NCBI GenBank assembly: GCA_012184525.1
Contig: WOFQ01000005.1
Coordinates: 806,001 to 870,000, forward strand
Length of the DNA: 64,000 bases
Source: Xenoacremonium recifei
Taxonomy: Eukaryota; Ascomycota; Sordariomycetes; Hypocreales; Nectriaceae
Direction of reading: 5' to 3'
The notes beneath the pieces are model-generated. The model searched no databases. It saw only the letters and a program-made list of their open reading frames with translations, and was not told the origin of the DNA. Numbering within the stretch: the first letter of the stretch is position 1; each line of letters begins with the position of its first letter. Made by a program: the position numbers and the translations under genes. Shown one piece after another: positions 34,053-44,316 of this stretch.

Positions 34053-34835
34053 CTATCGATGGTGGAAATGGACGTGTCGGTGCCTCGCTGCTCTATGGTG
34101 CCTCGATCTCGCCTGTCTGGGCCATGAGGCCCCGATGTTTCGATTAAGCCAGTCCCAACGAGAGACGGAGTCATTCTCGAGGCTTACACGTGACGAATTC
34201 CATGCATGACGAGCAAATGGGGAAGAGCACCCAGCTCTTCGGCCTTCCCGGCGTTCAGCGAAGTGCTCCGGGACCTCCATCACCAGATCCGGCCGCCGAA
34301 CCGTATTTAAGAAGAAGTTCGAGAATCTTGTCCGTCCATGGTGCAAAGGGTGTCGATGGTTGTGTGTCTGGTGTTGGTGATGACACTCTGCGGAGTTGTG
34401 TTGTGCAGCACGGTGCTGGTGGCCGAGACAAACGTTCGAATGATGGTGATGGATATTTCCCATGCGAGCATGGATTTCCGATTCGTGACGATGACAACGA
34501 CGAGTTCTCAATCCATGGCGCACATGGTGATGCTTAGAACATTTCTTCTTCTTCTTCTTCTTCTTTTCCTTCTTGCATTTCTTCGACTTCTCTTTCTTGC
34601 TCTTCTTCTTCGATGAAGCGTTCGATTTCGTTTTGTTCTTCCGACGAGGGGCGCTGTTCAACAGCCACACGTATCCCAGCATGACGACGACGATTAACGC
34701 GAGAGTCAGTCCTACTCCCAGACCCAGGACTTCTGAACTGGCGCCTCGAGGACGAAGGACCAGCTTCGACTCTCCAGCGAAGTTCAGGTGTTTGGAAGAA
34801 AGCAGTTCGATGGACGACAAGTGAACAGGGGGCAT
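34053..34835 (-). CDS. Single-pass membrane protein with Lys- and His-rich tail
   Basis: 260 residues from the ATG at 34833-34835. One hydrophobic span lies at residues about 37-60 (L-G-L-G-V-G-L-T-L-A-L-I-V-V-V-M-L-G), preceded by an R-P-R stretch. After it comes a long Lys/Glu run (residues about 65-97), then His-rich blocks and an Arg/His-rich C-terminus. No signal peptide or known domain is seen. The design, one span plus strongly basic tail, parallels the convergent neighbour at 33119-33592, although sequence identity is not evident. The His-rich tail could bind metal ions, but that is only a suggestion. The Lys run is coded by a trinucleotide repeat and may vary in length between strains. 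The part after the His blocks could be non-genuine if an intron was missed. Confidence 0.55.
   Translation of the reverse strand: MPPVHLSSIELLSSKHLNFAGESKLVLRPRGASSEVLGLGVGLTLALIVVVMLGYVWLLNSAPRRKNKTKSNASSKKKSKKEKSKKCKKEKKKKKKKKCSKHHHVRHGLRTRRCHRHESEIHARMGNIHHHHSNVCLGHQHRAAQHNSAECHHQHQTHNHRHPLHHGRTRFSNFFLNTVRRPDLVMEVPEHFAERREGRRAGCSSPFARHAWNSSRVSLENDSVSRWDWLNRNIGASWPRQARSRHHRAARHRHVHFHHR
34543..34566 (-). repeat. (TTC/GAA) trinucleotide microsatellite coding poly-Lys
   Basis: Eight near-perfect TTC units on the plus strand, read as AAG (Lys) codons in the minus-strand gene. More interrupted units follow to about 34612. Confidence 0.85.
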
Positions 34836-35354
34836 GTTGTCTCTTGCTTAGGACATTTGTGAAGGAAATCACGACACTTATACCCGTCATCGAAGGGTAT
34901 TTTTGGACGATGAGGCTTGTTTGTCTACCATCGTCGGGTAGAAGTCTTATCTTCGCACACAAACGTCTGAGCAAACTTGAAGGCAACATGTGTTGATGAA
35001 ACTGCAAGAGAGGGAAACACAGATCACGTTTGACGTCTATCTACGGACCAAGCTGCAACAAGCGGAAACACAGACAAAGTTTGCGAGCTTGAGACGGACG
35101 GATGAGCTACTGAGTCACGATGGGATGCAAGTTTGTCTGAAAGCCCCGGATGAGTTATATTGTGTGATGCGGTAGGAAATCCCGACCCTGCCCTGCCAAG
35201 CCCTGATCAATCTTGACCGTCCTTCCCTTACGCCAGAACCTGAACGCCATGTCCTCAGATGTGTGTATGTGTGTGTGTGTGTATGCATGCCTTGGTGCAA
35301 ACATTCCCAAACTCCATGTTTGTTTCCAGTCTGATGAAACGAAACTGATGCAGT
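34836..35354. other. Intergenic stretch with a GT microsatellite
   Basis: This lies upstream of the membrane-protein gene and downstream of the next minus-strand gene, so it holds a promoter and a 3' UTR. An imperfect (GT)n tract lies at 35261-35284. No gene was recognised. Confidence 0.5.
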
Positions 35355-36149
35355 CTAGTACTCCTTGCGCGCCTTCTTGCGCTTCCGCTCCCGTCGCCAG
35401 TCCTCATACTCGCGCACCTCGCCCAGCGCGCGGTTCACATCCGCCGTCAACCCGCCCAGCTCGGCGTCGAAGCAGCGCCGGAACTCACAGCCCTCGTGGT
35501 CAACCGGTGCGGCGCCCAGTGCATTCAACACGCCCGCCACGGCCTCCAGTTCTGCGGCGATGGCGGCCATGTCCGGGCGTTTAGCGGTGGCAGAGGCGGT
35601 GGCCTTGCCGGTCGATGAGCGTCCGGTGGCCGAGCGGGTGCGTGCGCGACGGTGCGTCTTGGGCGATGAGCCGCCGGCAGAGGAGCGCGAGTGCCGGGCC
35701 GGCGAGACGACGCGCACGGGCGAGCGGCGGATGTGCGAGCTGTATCGCGGCGGCGGCGCCTCAGCGTAGTCGTCGTGGCGGTCCTTCCAAGGGTAATAGT
35801 ACAGGTCCTCGTAGTTGGGCTCTTCTACAGGCTCATCATAGTAGGACGCGCGCCGACGGGGGCTGTCGCGGCGGCGCTTCCCGCTGGTCTTCTTGCTGCG
35901 CTTCTCGTCGGTGCCGCCGCCGCGACGACGCTGCTTCTTGTCGCCGGGGCCGAGCACGTACTCGTCGTTGCTGTCGTCGGCGTTGCGGCGGCGCTTGGTG
36001 AAGGTGCGCGCGAGAGACGCCATCCACGACGGCGACGAGGATTCCTTGTCCTTGGAGGTGCGCGTGCGCGTGGTGCGGGGGTTGTAGTCCCAGTAGGAGG
36101 GAGCGGCCTGTTGGTAGTGGCCGTCGCGGCCCACGAAGAAGCGATCCAT
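35355..36149 (-). CDS. Basic, low-complexity protein of unknown function
   Basis: 264 residues from the ATG at 36147-36149, directly after a short GGT/CCA repeat in the leader. The frame is open further upstream to 36257 but that part looks like leader. Residues 30-110 contain several Lys/Arg clusters (T-K-R-R-R, K-K-Q-R-R-R, K-R-R-R) that look like nuclear localisation signals. An acidic/aromatic patch follows (N-Y-E-D-L-Y-Y-Y-P-W), then S/R-rich sequence. The C-terminal 75 residues look folded and helical (E-L-E-A-V-A-G-V-L-N-A-L... D-V-N-R-A-L-G-E-V-R-E-Y-E-D-W). No family is recognised. A nuclear protein is inferred from composition only. Confidence 0.62.
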   Translation of the reverse strand: MDRFFVGRDGHYQQAAPSYWDYNPRTTRTRTSKDKESSSPSWMASLARTFTKRRRNADDSNDEYVLGPGDKKQRRRGGGTDEKRSKKTSGKRRRDSPRRRASYYDEPVEEPNYEDLYYYPWKDRHDDYAEAPPPRYSSHIRRSPVRVVSPARHSRSSAGGSSPKTHRRARTRSATGRSSTGKATASATAKRPDMAAIAAELEAVAGVLNALGAAPVDHEGCEFRRCFDAELGGLTADVNRALGEVREYEDWRRERKRKKARKEY

Positions 36150-37488
36150 GGTGGTGGTGGTGGTGGTGAAGTCGTGGTAATAATACAAATGAAAGGCAGA
36201 AGCGAAGCGACCAGCACGAGCGAGGACTGTCTGTTTTCCGTGCGCCGCCGTCTGCAACTACCCTACTCGCCTCTTATGTGCGTCGTCGTATCAACAAGAC
36301 TCTTGTCTTCAACACCGCCCGGGCAACACGAGCGAAAAGTGCTGCAGTCAAGCCTATCAGCGCCTGCAGCTGGGGATGCCTCGCATGCGGGAGCGAAAGC
36401 GTGCGTGCGTCGACTCACTGGCCGGCTTGCGGGGGCGGAAGGGTTGGTGAGCAAAGCTGACAGGGATATGTTGGTGAGGGATGCGCCCAATAGCAGGATT
36501 GGGTGAGCGCAAGACGCAGGCAAATGAGCTTATACCGCAAGGCCTCGGACGCGGGATAAAAGGGGATAAAAGGGAGAAAGAGAGAAGAAACACATTCCGG
36601 GGGGCCGAGAGCAATATGAGAGAATCCCCCAAGGCTGCTCTGCTGCTGCTGCTGGGGTGTCAGATGATGCGGGTGCCGGCCAGGCTGAGCGAGAGCGTAC
36701 GGTACGTGATGGATCGATCGCCTCAGACATGCCCATGCCTTTGAGATGGAGGGGCGAGTGCCCAGAAGAAGCAAACATCCCTGGCACTTTGCGAGTCTTC
36801 CTGGGCTGATGCGCCGTCGGTCACGCGGCCGGGACGTTTCGGTTGGCTGCTCGCATCAAGCCATGGCGGAGAAGGTGGTGTTGAGCATCCCGTCTGGGGG
36901 GCCTCAATATCTCACGCAGACAGGACGGGCCCGACCCGTTTGGATACAGACAGATACATACAGACACCGTTCGAACGGCCCTGGGTGGTTGGTACTGGTT
37001 GCGCCCGGTTCGTGTGTCGGTCACACCCCGTTGTTGCACTGTCGCCCAAGCTGACTCTTGTCATCGTGACTCTCCTCGTGGCTCGCCTTCTTGTCCTTAG
37101 CCAGCCTTGTCGTGTCCTGTCCTGTCCTGTCCTGTCCTCTCGGAGCATCCCCCTCCTCGACCCCTCCATCTTCACGCTCCTCTTCCCGCGATAACCCCAT
37201 CGAATGCCAGTCTGCGCTGATCCCTGCCCCAAATGCGCGCCCATGCAACCCAACCGTCCACTCACAGTCCGCAACGGCCCCCCTCCAGTAACCCCCTGGT
37301 CACAGCGGGCCGGGATGCAGGCCTTGCGGGAGCGAGGGAGGAATGCGGCCCCTGCGAGACTAAGATATGCCTCGTGCAAGCACTACCGCACCGTACGCCA
37401 TTATGCATGGATGGTGGCCTCCTCCCTCCCTCTGCCCTGTCCTGCCTGGTCCTGGTGACTGACTGACTACCTCCCCCTCGTACTCGGT
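36150..37488. other. 1.3-kb intergenic stretch
   Basis: This is promoter sequence of the basic protein gene and the 3' flank of RAD5. Overlapping frames on both strands show no motif. It contains a pentanucleotide microsatellite at 37113-37137. Confidence 0.5.
37113..37137 (+). repeat. (TGTCC)5 microsatellite
   Basis: Five perfect tandem copies of TGTCC in the intergenic region downstream of RAD5. Confidence 0.9.
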
Positions 37489-40400
37489 CTAGCTCAGCAG
37501 CTCCTTGATGTCCTCGATGCGCTGCAGCTTCTTCTCCTCGTCGCTCATCATGCCGAGAGATGTCGCACTGATGCCGTGTTAGTCGTGCGTCTGTCTGTCA
37601 AAGGGGGATCCGTCCTCTCATCTCACATGAACTTCTTGCGATCCTGGATCCTCAGCATCCGCTCCTCCACCGTCCCCTTCACCACAAACCGCTTCACCAT
37701 CACCGCCGCCTCCTGGCCCATGCGATGCACGCGGTCGATGGCCTGCGCCTCCACCGCAAAGCTCCACCACGGGTCCATCATGAAGACCCTGCCCGCGCTC
37801 GTGAGGTTGAGGCCCACGCCGCCCGCGCGCAGGCTGATCAGCAGCACCGTGAAGCCCCGGCGCGCCGTGAAGTCGCTGAGCACCGCGGCCCGGGCCTTCT
37901 GCGCCATCGAGCCGTCCAGACGCAGGAACTGCACGTTAGCGCGCGCCAGCGCCGGCTCGATGAGCGACAGGAACGATGTGAACTGCGAGAACACCACCGA
38001 CTTCATGCGCGGATGCTCGCGACGCAGAGCGCGCAGGTGTGAGATGAGCGCCACGATCTTGGCCGACGACGCATTAACCCCCAACCGCTGCAGACTGATG
38101 CGTGGCTGCGTCGAGAAGGCATCCTTCTCCTCCTCCTCGTCGTGCCGCACCACCTCGAAGAGGTCACGTTGATTGATCGGTTCGCGACAGTTGAAGCAGC
38201 GCGGGACCACGCCGCGGTCACTCTCGTGCTTCATGTAGTCCAGCAGGCACTTCTTACAAGCCGAATGCCAGCATCCCCCCGTGACTGTCTGGTCGTTCAT
38301 CGGCTCCTCGAAGCACAGGGGACACTCGTTGCCGGCCTCGTCCCGGATCTGCTTCAGCGCATGCGCACCAAACGCACTGTTATTCTCCTTTGCGGCCTCG
38401 TCCGTCTCGGCTGTAAATCCGGCTATCAGTGACTCTAGGTCCATGTCATCCGCAAGGCCGGCCATCGCATCAGCTGTCGCCCCGGCCTCGTCCTCCTCCG
38501 CGACGATATCGCGATTACGCACGAGGACCGGATGGCAGCATGATTGTCGCAGCCGCAGAATCTGAGCAAAGATGGTCGTAAAGGCCTTCAACACGGTCCC
38601 GGCCTCCACATTCTGCGAGAATGTGTTCTTGGCCTTCGTAAAGATATAGTCGTAGACATCCTTCTCCGTCTTGGAAAGCTCCACCTCAACAATGTCAATC
38701 TGCTTGGGCGGCAGCGGCACCAGCGGCTGACCATCGGGCGTCTTCATGTCCTTGGTTCGTCGAAGCACCAGTGGCTCCAGCACTGTCTGGACGACGTCTA
38801 ATGCCCTCACAAACTCGCCCGACTCGAAAGGAACCGTGATGAAGGTCCGCCAGAAGGAGAAATTGTTCCATGGCTCGACTCCCAGGAATCGCACCAGGCT
38901 GAACAGGTCCTCCAGCTTGTTGACAATGGGTGTTCCCGTGAGAACCCACCGATGGTCAGCCGAGATCTCATAGCACGCACGCGCCGTCTTGGACGCCCTG
39001 TTCTTGATGTGATGCGCCTCATCTAGGATGATTCGGAAGAACTTGAGCGAGAAGATGCCATTGTGGAACGATTTGTCGCCGTTCTTGGCCGCAATACTTG
39101 TAAACTCCGACAGGACGATGCCATAGCTGGTGATGACCACGTCGGGTGCGCTGGCCGCATTCGCCGCACAGCAGAGCGCTTGCAAGTTGCTCGACTTCTC
39201 GTTGCCGTAGTATAGCGCAACCTTCATGGTGCCCTCCTTGGACGCTTTGAGAGCCTCGCTCTGCCACTGCGAGAGCAATGACATGGGTGCAATCACCAAG
39301 GTCGTGCATGGCGCAGCCAGCACTGAGTCCGAGTTTCTGCCCAGCCGTGTGAGCTGATTCACGTCTGATAAGTTGGTCTTAGGAGCTCGGGCTTCCAGGG
39401 CGATTTCTGATCGGTGAGAGTGTACCAGGCTGAGCATCTGGATCGTCTTTCCCAGACCCATCTCGTCAGCCAAAATCCCACCGAGGCAGTGCTGCTCCTG
39501 GACCGGGAAATCAAGAGACATATCGCCCGAATATGGATTGACGTAGAACTTCTCCTGCCCCTCCACCGCAGGCAGATCCTTCTCGTCGACGTCCTTGAGT
39601 GGCCAAGTATATTCTTCCCACAACGGATGCATTGAGAGCTCCCGGTTGCTTTTCTCGTCCTTCTCCTTGGCAATCATCCAGTGCAGCGCTTGCTTCTGGT
39701 ACGGCCGGAGCGTCATGGCAAAGGTGTCTGCGGGTTCTGCCTCTGGTGTGCTGAAATCAAACGACTGCGCCTTTCTATAGAGCGCATCAAGTTGATCTTG
39801 CTCCAGTTCCTCACCCTCTTCTGCATCCGATGATTGTGATGACGGAGTCTCCTTTCCATTTGTGACTGGTTTCTTCTGGTCCTTCTGCTTTTGTTTCTGT
39901 TCATCCTGTTCGGCCGCCTTCAATAACCCCTTGCGACCATCCTTGGACGCAGCTTTACTTAGAGAGGGCTGCAGGTTGATCTCCTGGAACAACTTAACCA
40001 ATGCCACCTGTCGCAACCGGAGATTCTTCTCGTCGACCGTCTCGTCTTGGTCAAAGATACCAGTCGATCGGTCGTCGGCAAGCTTGAAGCCTTGGTTGAA
40101 GAACGCTGAGTCCAGTAATGAGCATATAAGCTGCAAGAATATAGTATCGTTCGTTCGTAGTCGTTCAGGGGCATAAACGCAAGTACCCTCGAAGTGGCAG
40201 ATTTTCTGGTCCATCAGCGTGGACACCCAGTTGGCCGTCTCCTTTTCCAACCGTCCAATCTCCATCCCACTTTCGTTGGTAAAGCGCACGAGCACATCAA
40301 CCCTCTTGTGAGCCTGCGGCGGAGGACGCGCCGGCGTCAGAGAGCCAAACTTGCCTCTCAACTTGGGCGCTGGAGGCTGGATCTTCTGTCGCTCGATGTT

Positions 40401-40997
40401 GACCTTGTCGCCATGCTTCAACACATTGGGACCGCTCCGAGTAGCCCAGCCCTCACAGCCAAAAGCCCCAACATACCGCAAGTGCGGCATCTTTCGTTGT
40501 GGCGCGGAGGTCGTGGGTTGATCTGTTGACGGCGTTCTAGATATTGAGGGCTTTCCGAAGGCCGGCGACATCTTGAGAAACTTTTTATAGGTTCCATCGA
40601 AGTACATGTTGACGGCTCGCTCGAGATTATCGCCGCACTGCTTTCTTATTACGGTGAGAACATCGGGGCTGACTTTGTCGCCAACAAAGCTTTCAAAGGT
40701 ATCGAGATCGAATGCGACGGCGGTGTCGGGTGAGGGATCGACAGACGGAGGTTGTGGGAGAGACTGCGAAGAAGTTGATCTATCGGGAATGCCATTCTGT
40801 GACCGTTCTGCGAGGATATTGCGTTCATTGACTTCAATCTTGATATCGTCGGCGTTGTCCTCGTCTTTAAAGAAGCGCCTTGTCGGCAGCGGCGAGTCAC
40901 CGGGACTCATGAACGGCGGGTCGCTGGAGGGCTCGTCGGGTTCGCGAAAGAACCTCCGCTTCTTGATGGGAGGTTCTTGCGAGCTGGAAAAATCCAT
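37489..40997 (-). CDS. RAD5: RAD5: SNF2-family DNA translocase and RING ubiquitin ligase
   Basis: Orthologue of yeast Rad5/human HLTF, which polyubiquitinates PCNA with Ubc13-Mms2 and remodels stalled forks. Exons are 40997-37627 and 37567-37489 (intron 37626-37568), giving 1149 residues; the second exon supplies the conserved S-L-G-M-M-S-D-E-E-K-K-L end. Order of parts: two R-R-F-F motifs (residues 14-17 and 40-43), a UBA-like helix (about 112-140), a HIRAN domain (about 172-275, L-R-Y-V-G-x-F and A-T-R-S-G), SNF2 motor with Walker A D-E-M-G-L-G-K-T (about 507) and D-E-A-H-H-I-K-N (about 659), a RING finger (C-P-L-C to C-F-N-C, about 890-937) inserted between the motor halves, and a C-terminal helicase domain. 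All diagnostic residues are present. It is divergent from the NDUFAF6-like gene across about 460 bases. Confidence 0.97.
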
Positions 40998-41454
40998 GAT
41001 TAGCGATGCCCCATGGGTTTCTTGTAAGTGGTTCGTTGTTGAGAACTGGTGGTGTTGCTGCCTCAGAGTTGCAGGTTGTATGTGCTGGACCTATGCGTTG
41101 GCAGGCGCCATGGGTGCACCTTGTCAAAGGATTTCCAGCGGGAGACGCGATTGCTGACAGACGTGGACGCGTAGAGGGGCCTGGTACAGGCGCTTAGGGG
41201 CGAAATCACCTGACCGCGTCAACCCCACAGTGATGAAGGCCCCTGTAATGGCCGCTAAAGCCTCCGCTAGCGCCTCGACGTCATGTTGAAGTTTTCTGGG
41301 GCAACTTCGAGAACATTGCAAATCCGACCTCTACCTATGGCTGGCTCCCCATCATCTTAGCGGCTACTTGGTCGCCGAGCTTCTCTATCTGTTCTTTATT
41401 TCCCTCCGGAAGTCTTTCTGGACTTCTCCAGGTCCAATTGCTTCTTCCTTCTGT
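40998..41454. promoter_or_regulatory. Shared divergent promoter, RAD5 / NDUFAF6-like
   Basis: 457 bases separate two divergent start codons, so this must carry both promoters. The frame of the NDUFAF6-like gene is open upstream of its ATG back to about 41368, but without an ATG. No specific binding site is claimed. Confidence 0.6.
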
Positions 41455-42607
41455 ATGCATCGTCCACAGGTCCTAGGCCAGGGCCTGAAGAGGCTCTCCC
41501 ATGCGGCCCAGGCGAGTCAACGACGAACCTACATCACCGAGTCCGATGTCGAATCAGCTCGAAGATATTGTCTAACTCAACTACAGTATGTCCCTTCTCT
41601 CCCCTCTTACTCCTCCCCTCCAGGGTCTCTAACACACCTTCAGAAATAGCGACTATGACGCCCATCTCATCCGCCGCTTCGTCCCCCGTCCTGTCCAAAA
41701 CACCTATGCCGCCCTCCGCACCCTCAATCTCGAGCTCGTCCGCCTCCCTGAGCTCGTCTCCAACCCGACCATCGGCACCCTGCGCATGAAGTTCTGGCAG
41801 GAGTCCATCGACAACACCTTCGCCGGCCGTCCTCCCCGCGAACCCATTTGCATCCTGCTGCACCAGAGTCTGCAGGAGCTCGAGCAGCGCGCCGGCACTG
41901 CCACCAAGAAGTCCATCAAATTCTGGATCTCACGGCTCGTGCGCACACGGGAGAAGCACATGTCGAATCGACCGTTCGCGAGCTTGGCTGCTCTGGAGGA
42001 CTATGCTGAGAATACCTACTCGACGCTCATGTATGCGACCTTGGCTTCGTTGCCGCTGCGCTCCATGCATGTAGACCATCTCGCGAGTCACATCGGCAAG
42101 GCTTGCGGTATAGTAGCTGTCCTGCGTGGTATTCCCGTGCTGGCTGCACCACAAGCACCAGTCCAAACGCCATCGGGACAAGAATTTCCCACCCGCGAAC
42201 CTGCGCTTCTCCTCCCTCTCGACATGATGGCGGAAGCTGGACTGAAGGAGGAAGACGTCTTCCGGCAGGGCCCCAATGCCGAAGGATTCCAGGACGCGGT
42301 CTTCAAAGTAGCAACCCGCGCCAACGACCATCTCATCACCGCGCGCGAAATGCTGAAGCGTCTCAAGGCTGGCGAGGACCCAGGGCACGAGTTTGAGCAT
42401 CACGGAGAAGGGGAGCACTTCTACGACGAAGAGAGCGATACTTTGAAAGAGATCCGTCAGGGCTTTGGCGTGCTGCTGGAGGCGACTCCGGCGGCGCAGT
42501 ACTTGGAGCAGCTAGAGAAAGCCGACTTCAACCCTTTTGCTATAAAGAGTGGCGGCTGGAAGCTGCCGTGGAGGATATGGCAGGCTCTGTCCAAGGAGCG
42601 GTTATGA
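41455..42607 (+). CDS. NDUFAF6-like mitochondrial squalene/phytoene-synthase-family protein
   Basis: Probable assembly factor of respiratory complex I (NDUFAF6), a non-enzymatic or uncharacterised member of the squalene/phytoene synthase family. Exons are 41455-41585 and 41644-42607 (364 residues); the donor gtatgt and acceptor ttcag keep frame and join L-T-Q-L-Q to N-S-D-Y-D. The N-terminus (R-P-Q-V-L-G-Q-G-L-K-R-L...R-R) is basic and suits mitochondrial import. The block Y-D-A-H-L-I-R-R-F-V-P, the A-L-R-T-L-N-x-E strand, M-K-F-W and the H-I-G-K-A-C-G-I segment are family hallmarks. ATG 41455 is the first in-frame ATG after the promoter and supplies the targeting peptide. The C-terminus is of normal length. 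Confidence 0.88.
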
Positions 42608-43251
42608 GGAATGTGTACTAACGACTGTAACTGTAGACGCTTGTAACATGGTGTAATACTATTTGTAGAATATCGTCAACTCAGAGTTGGAAAAAGCAAT
42701 CATGGCACTTTGTGAAAACGCATTGTCAGGCTGTTGGCCTATATTTATTCTTATGCGGCTCTTGGATCCACTAGCTTTAGTATTGGAAACTAATGCTAAG
42801 GGTGAAAAGGTGGTTTTAAGAAACTTGAGCTTAAGATAATTGTTGAGGCATGTATTTGTCGAAATGTGTTGCGGACTTCAGAATCGAAGATCGAGCATGG
42901 CGCGGAAAATTTGATATGACAGTTTACAACCGTATCGAGTTTCAGACAATCAAATCTACAAGCATTCTTTTGAAGGGAGTCGACAGAGGGAAGAAAAGGC
43001 TTCTAAAAACAGTCAGTGACATTCTTTGACTACTTATTTCTACATTTCCCATCTCAAGTAAAAAACACCCGTTTGCACGGAGCGCTTTAGGGTAGCCAGA
43101 AACCACCCCTCCACTCACCGAGCTCTTCACCACGGCAAATCCTCGGCGCTAGTCCTCACCTCTCCAAATTTCAAGATATCGAATCCGCAACCCATCCGAA
43201 CCTCTACTCCTCGTCGCAGCCGCATCCCCCCCCGTCGATGCCACCGCCACG
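42608..43251. other. Intergenic, AT-rich
   Basis: 3' flank of the NDUFAF6-like gene and promoter of bS6m. No coding pattern or RNA gene is seen. Confidence 0.55.
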
Positions 43252-43716
43252 ATGCTCTACGAACTAATAGCAATTGTACCTCTTACCCCTCCCCAGCCTC
43301 AATACGTCGCTAACCCTCGCAGGTCCGCCCGGGCAGCCTCTCCGAGGTCAAAGAGTCCGTCCCATCCCATCCCCCCGATTCCACGAACCTATCAACTAAC
43401 CCGCCCGCACCGCAGAATCGCCCAGACCGTCGGCTCCATGGTCCTCAAGAACGGCGGTGTGATCCGCGGCCTGACCAACTGGGGCGTCTTCGCCCTGCCC
43501 AAGCCCATCAGCGTGCACCAGATGAAGCACACCCACGGCCACTACTTCGTCATGCGCTACGACTCGTCCACCGCCGTGCACCAGGAGCTGCGCAGCACCC
43601 TGCGCCTCGAGCCGCGAATGATTCGCAGCGCCCATGTTAAGCTTGGTGATGGCAAGCTTGAGACTCTGGCTCGCTTTGGGGCGCCTAAGTGGCGGACGGA
43701 GGGGAACGAGGTGTAG
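43252..43716 (+). CDS. MRP17: Mitochondrial small-subunit ribosomal protein bS6m (MRP17)
   Basis: Component of the mitochondrial ribosomal small subunit, homologous to bacterial S6. Three exons: 43252-43275 (8 codons), 43323-43354 (32 nt) and 43416-43716, giving 118 residues. The joined N-terminus reads M-L-Y-E-L-I-A-I-V-R-P-G then an I-A-Q-T-V-G helix, exactly the S6 fold's first strand and helix. N-G-G-V-I-R-G-L-x-N-W-G and H-x-H-G-x-Y-F-V-M-R-Y are further S6m marks. Without the two short exons the protein would lack its first strand, so the splicing is well supported. It converges on DCN1. Confidence 0.93.
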   Translation: MLYELIAIVPLTPPQPQYVANPRRSARAASPRSKSPSHPIPPIPRTYQLTRPHRRIAQTVGSMVLKNGGVIRGLTNWGVFALPKPISVHQMKHTHGHYFVMRYDSSTAVHQELRSTLRLEPRMIRSAHVKLGDGKLETLARFGAPKWRTEGNEV

Positions 43717-44316
43717 AGAACGACTGGAGGAAGGGGAAGATTCATGGTGAAGCCTCGACGAGATGATCCGAGCGCCAGCAAAGATACGAAAATGGAGCAG
43801 CTGTAGGATACTGGGATTTGATGGAAGAGCTGGGAGACCCGGGGAGACCCCGATGTATACTTTTACAACGAATTCGGCATCCTCTTGATCGATGGAGGGA
43901 TGCCCGTGTACAAAACACCTCTGCCCGGAAGGATTGGCAGATATGGACGAGACGAAATCTATAGAATTAAAAGATATCTGCATTGTATTGGGATCATCTA
44001 ACTTCTTCCCCATTACCATGCTTTGGAACGTGCCTCCCTTGAAGCGTAATGTACGGCCGTCATGCTCCTACATACATGCATGGTCTGTCATAAATCATTT
44101 CAGTCTGCTGTATTGCAGAGACCCTCGCCAACGCCGGCCTCTCTAGAACCATAGGTCGCTACTGATGGATGCCCCTCGCCATATCTCTGCTTTCATATGT
44201 GGATCGTGGTATCTTCGGAGGATGATGCGTCAACGCGTGCTAGTGTCGAGGGGTTCTCTGGAGGTTCGCTCCATCGGCTAGAGACCCATCATATTTGTCG
44301 CCTCGCATGCCGAATC
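43717..44316. other. Convergent 3' spacer
   Basis: 600 bases between the stop codons of bS6m and DCN1, presumably 3' UTRs. No further feature is recognised. Confidence 0.5.

Noticed and set aside
35691..36506. 271-codon plus-strand frame rich in Val/Ala/Gly
   Set aside because: It is the shadow of the Arg/Lys-rich minus-strand gene at 35355-36149 in GC-rich sequence.
41368..41454. Upstream extension of the NDUFAF6-like frame
   Set aside because: It has no ATG; the first in-frame ATG at 41455 yields a normal mitochondrial targeting sequence.
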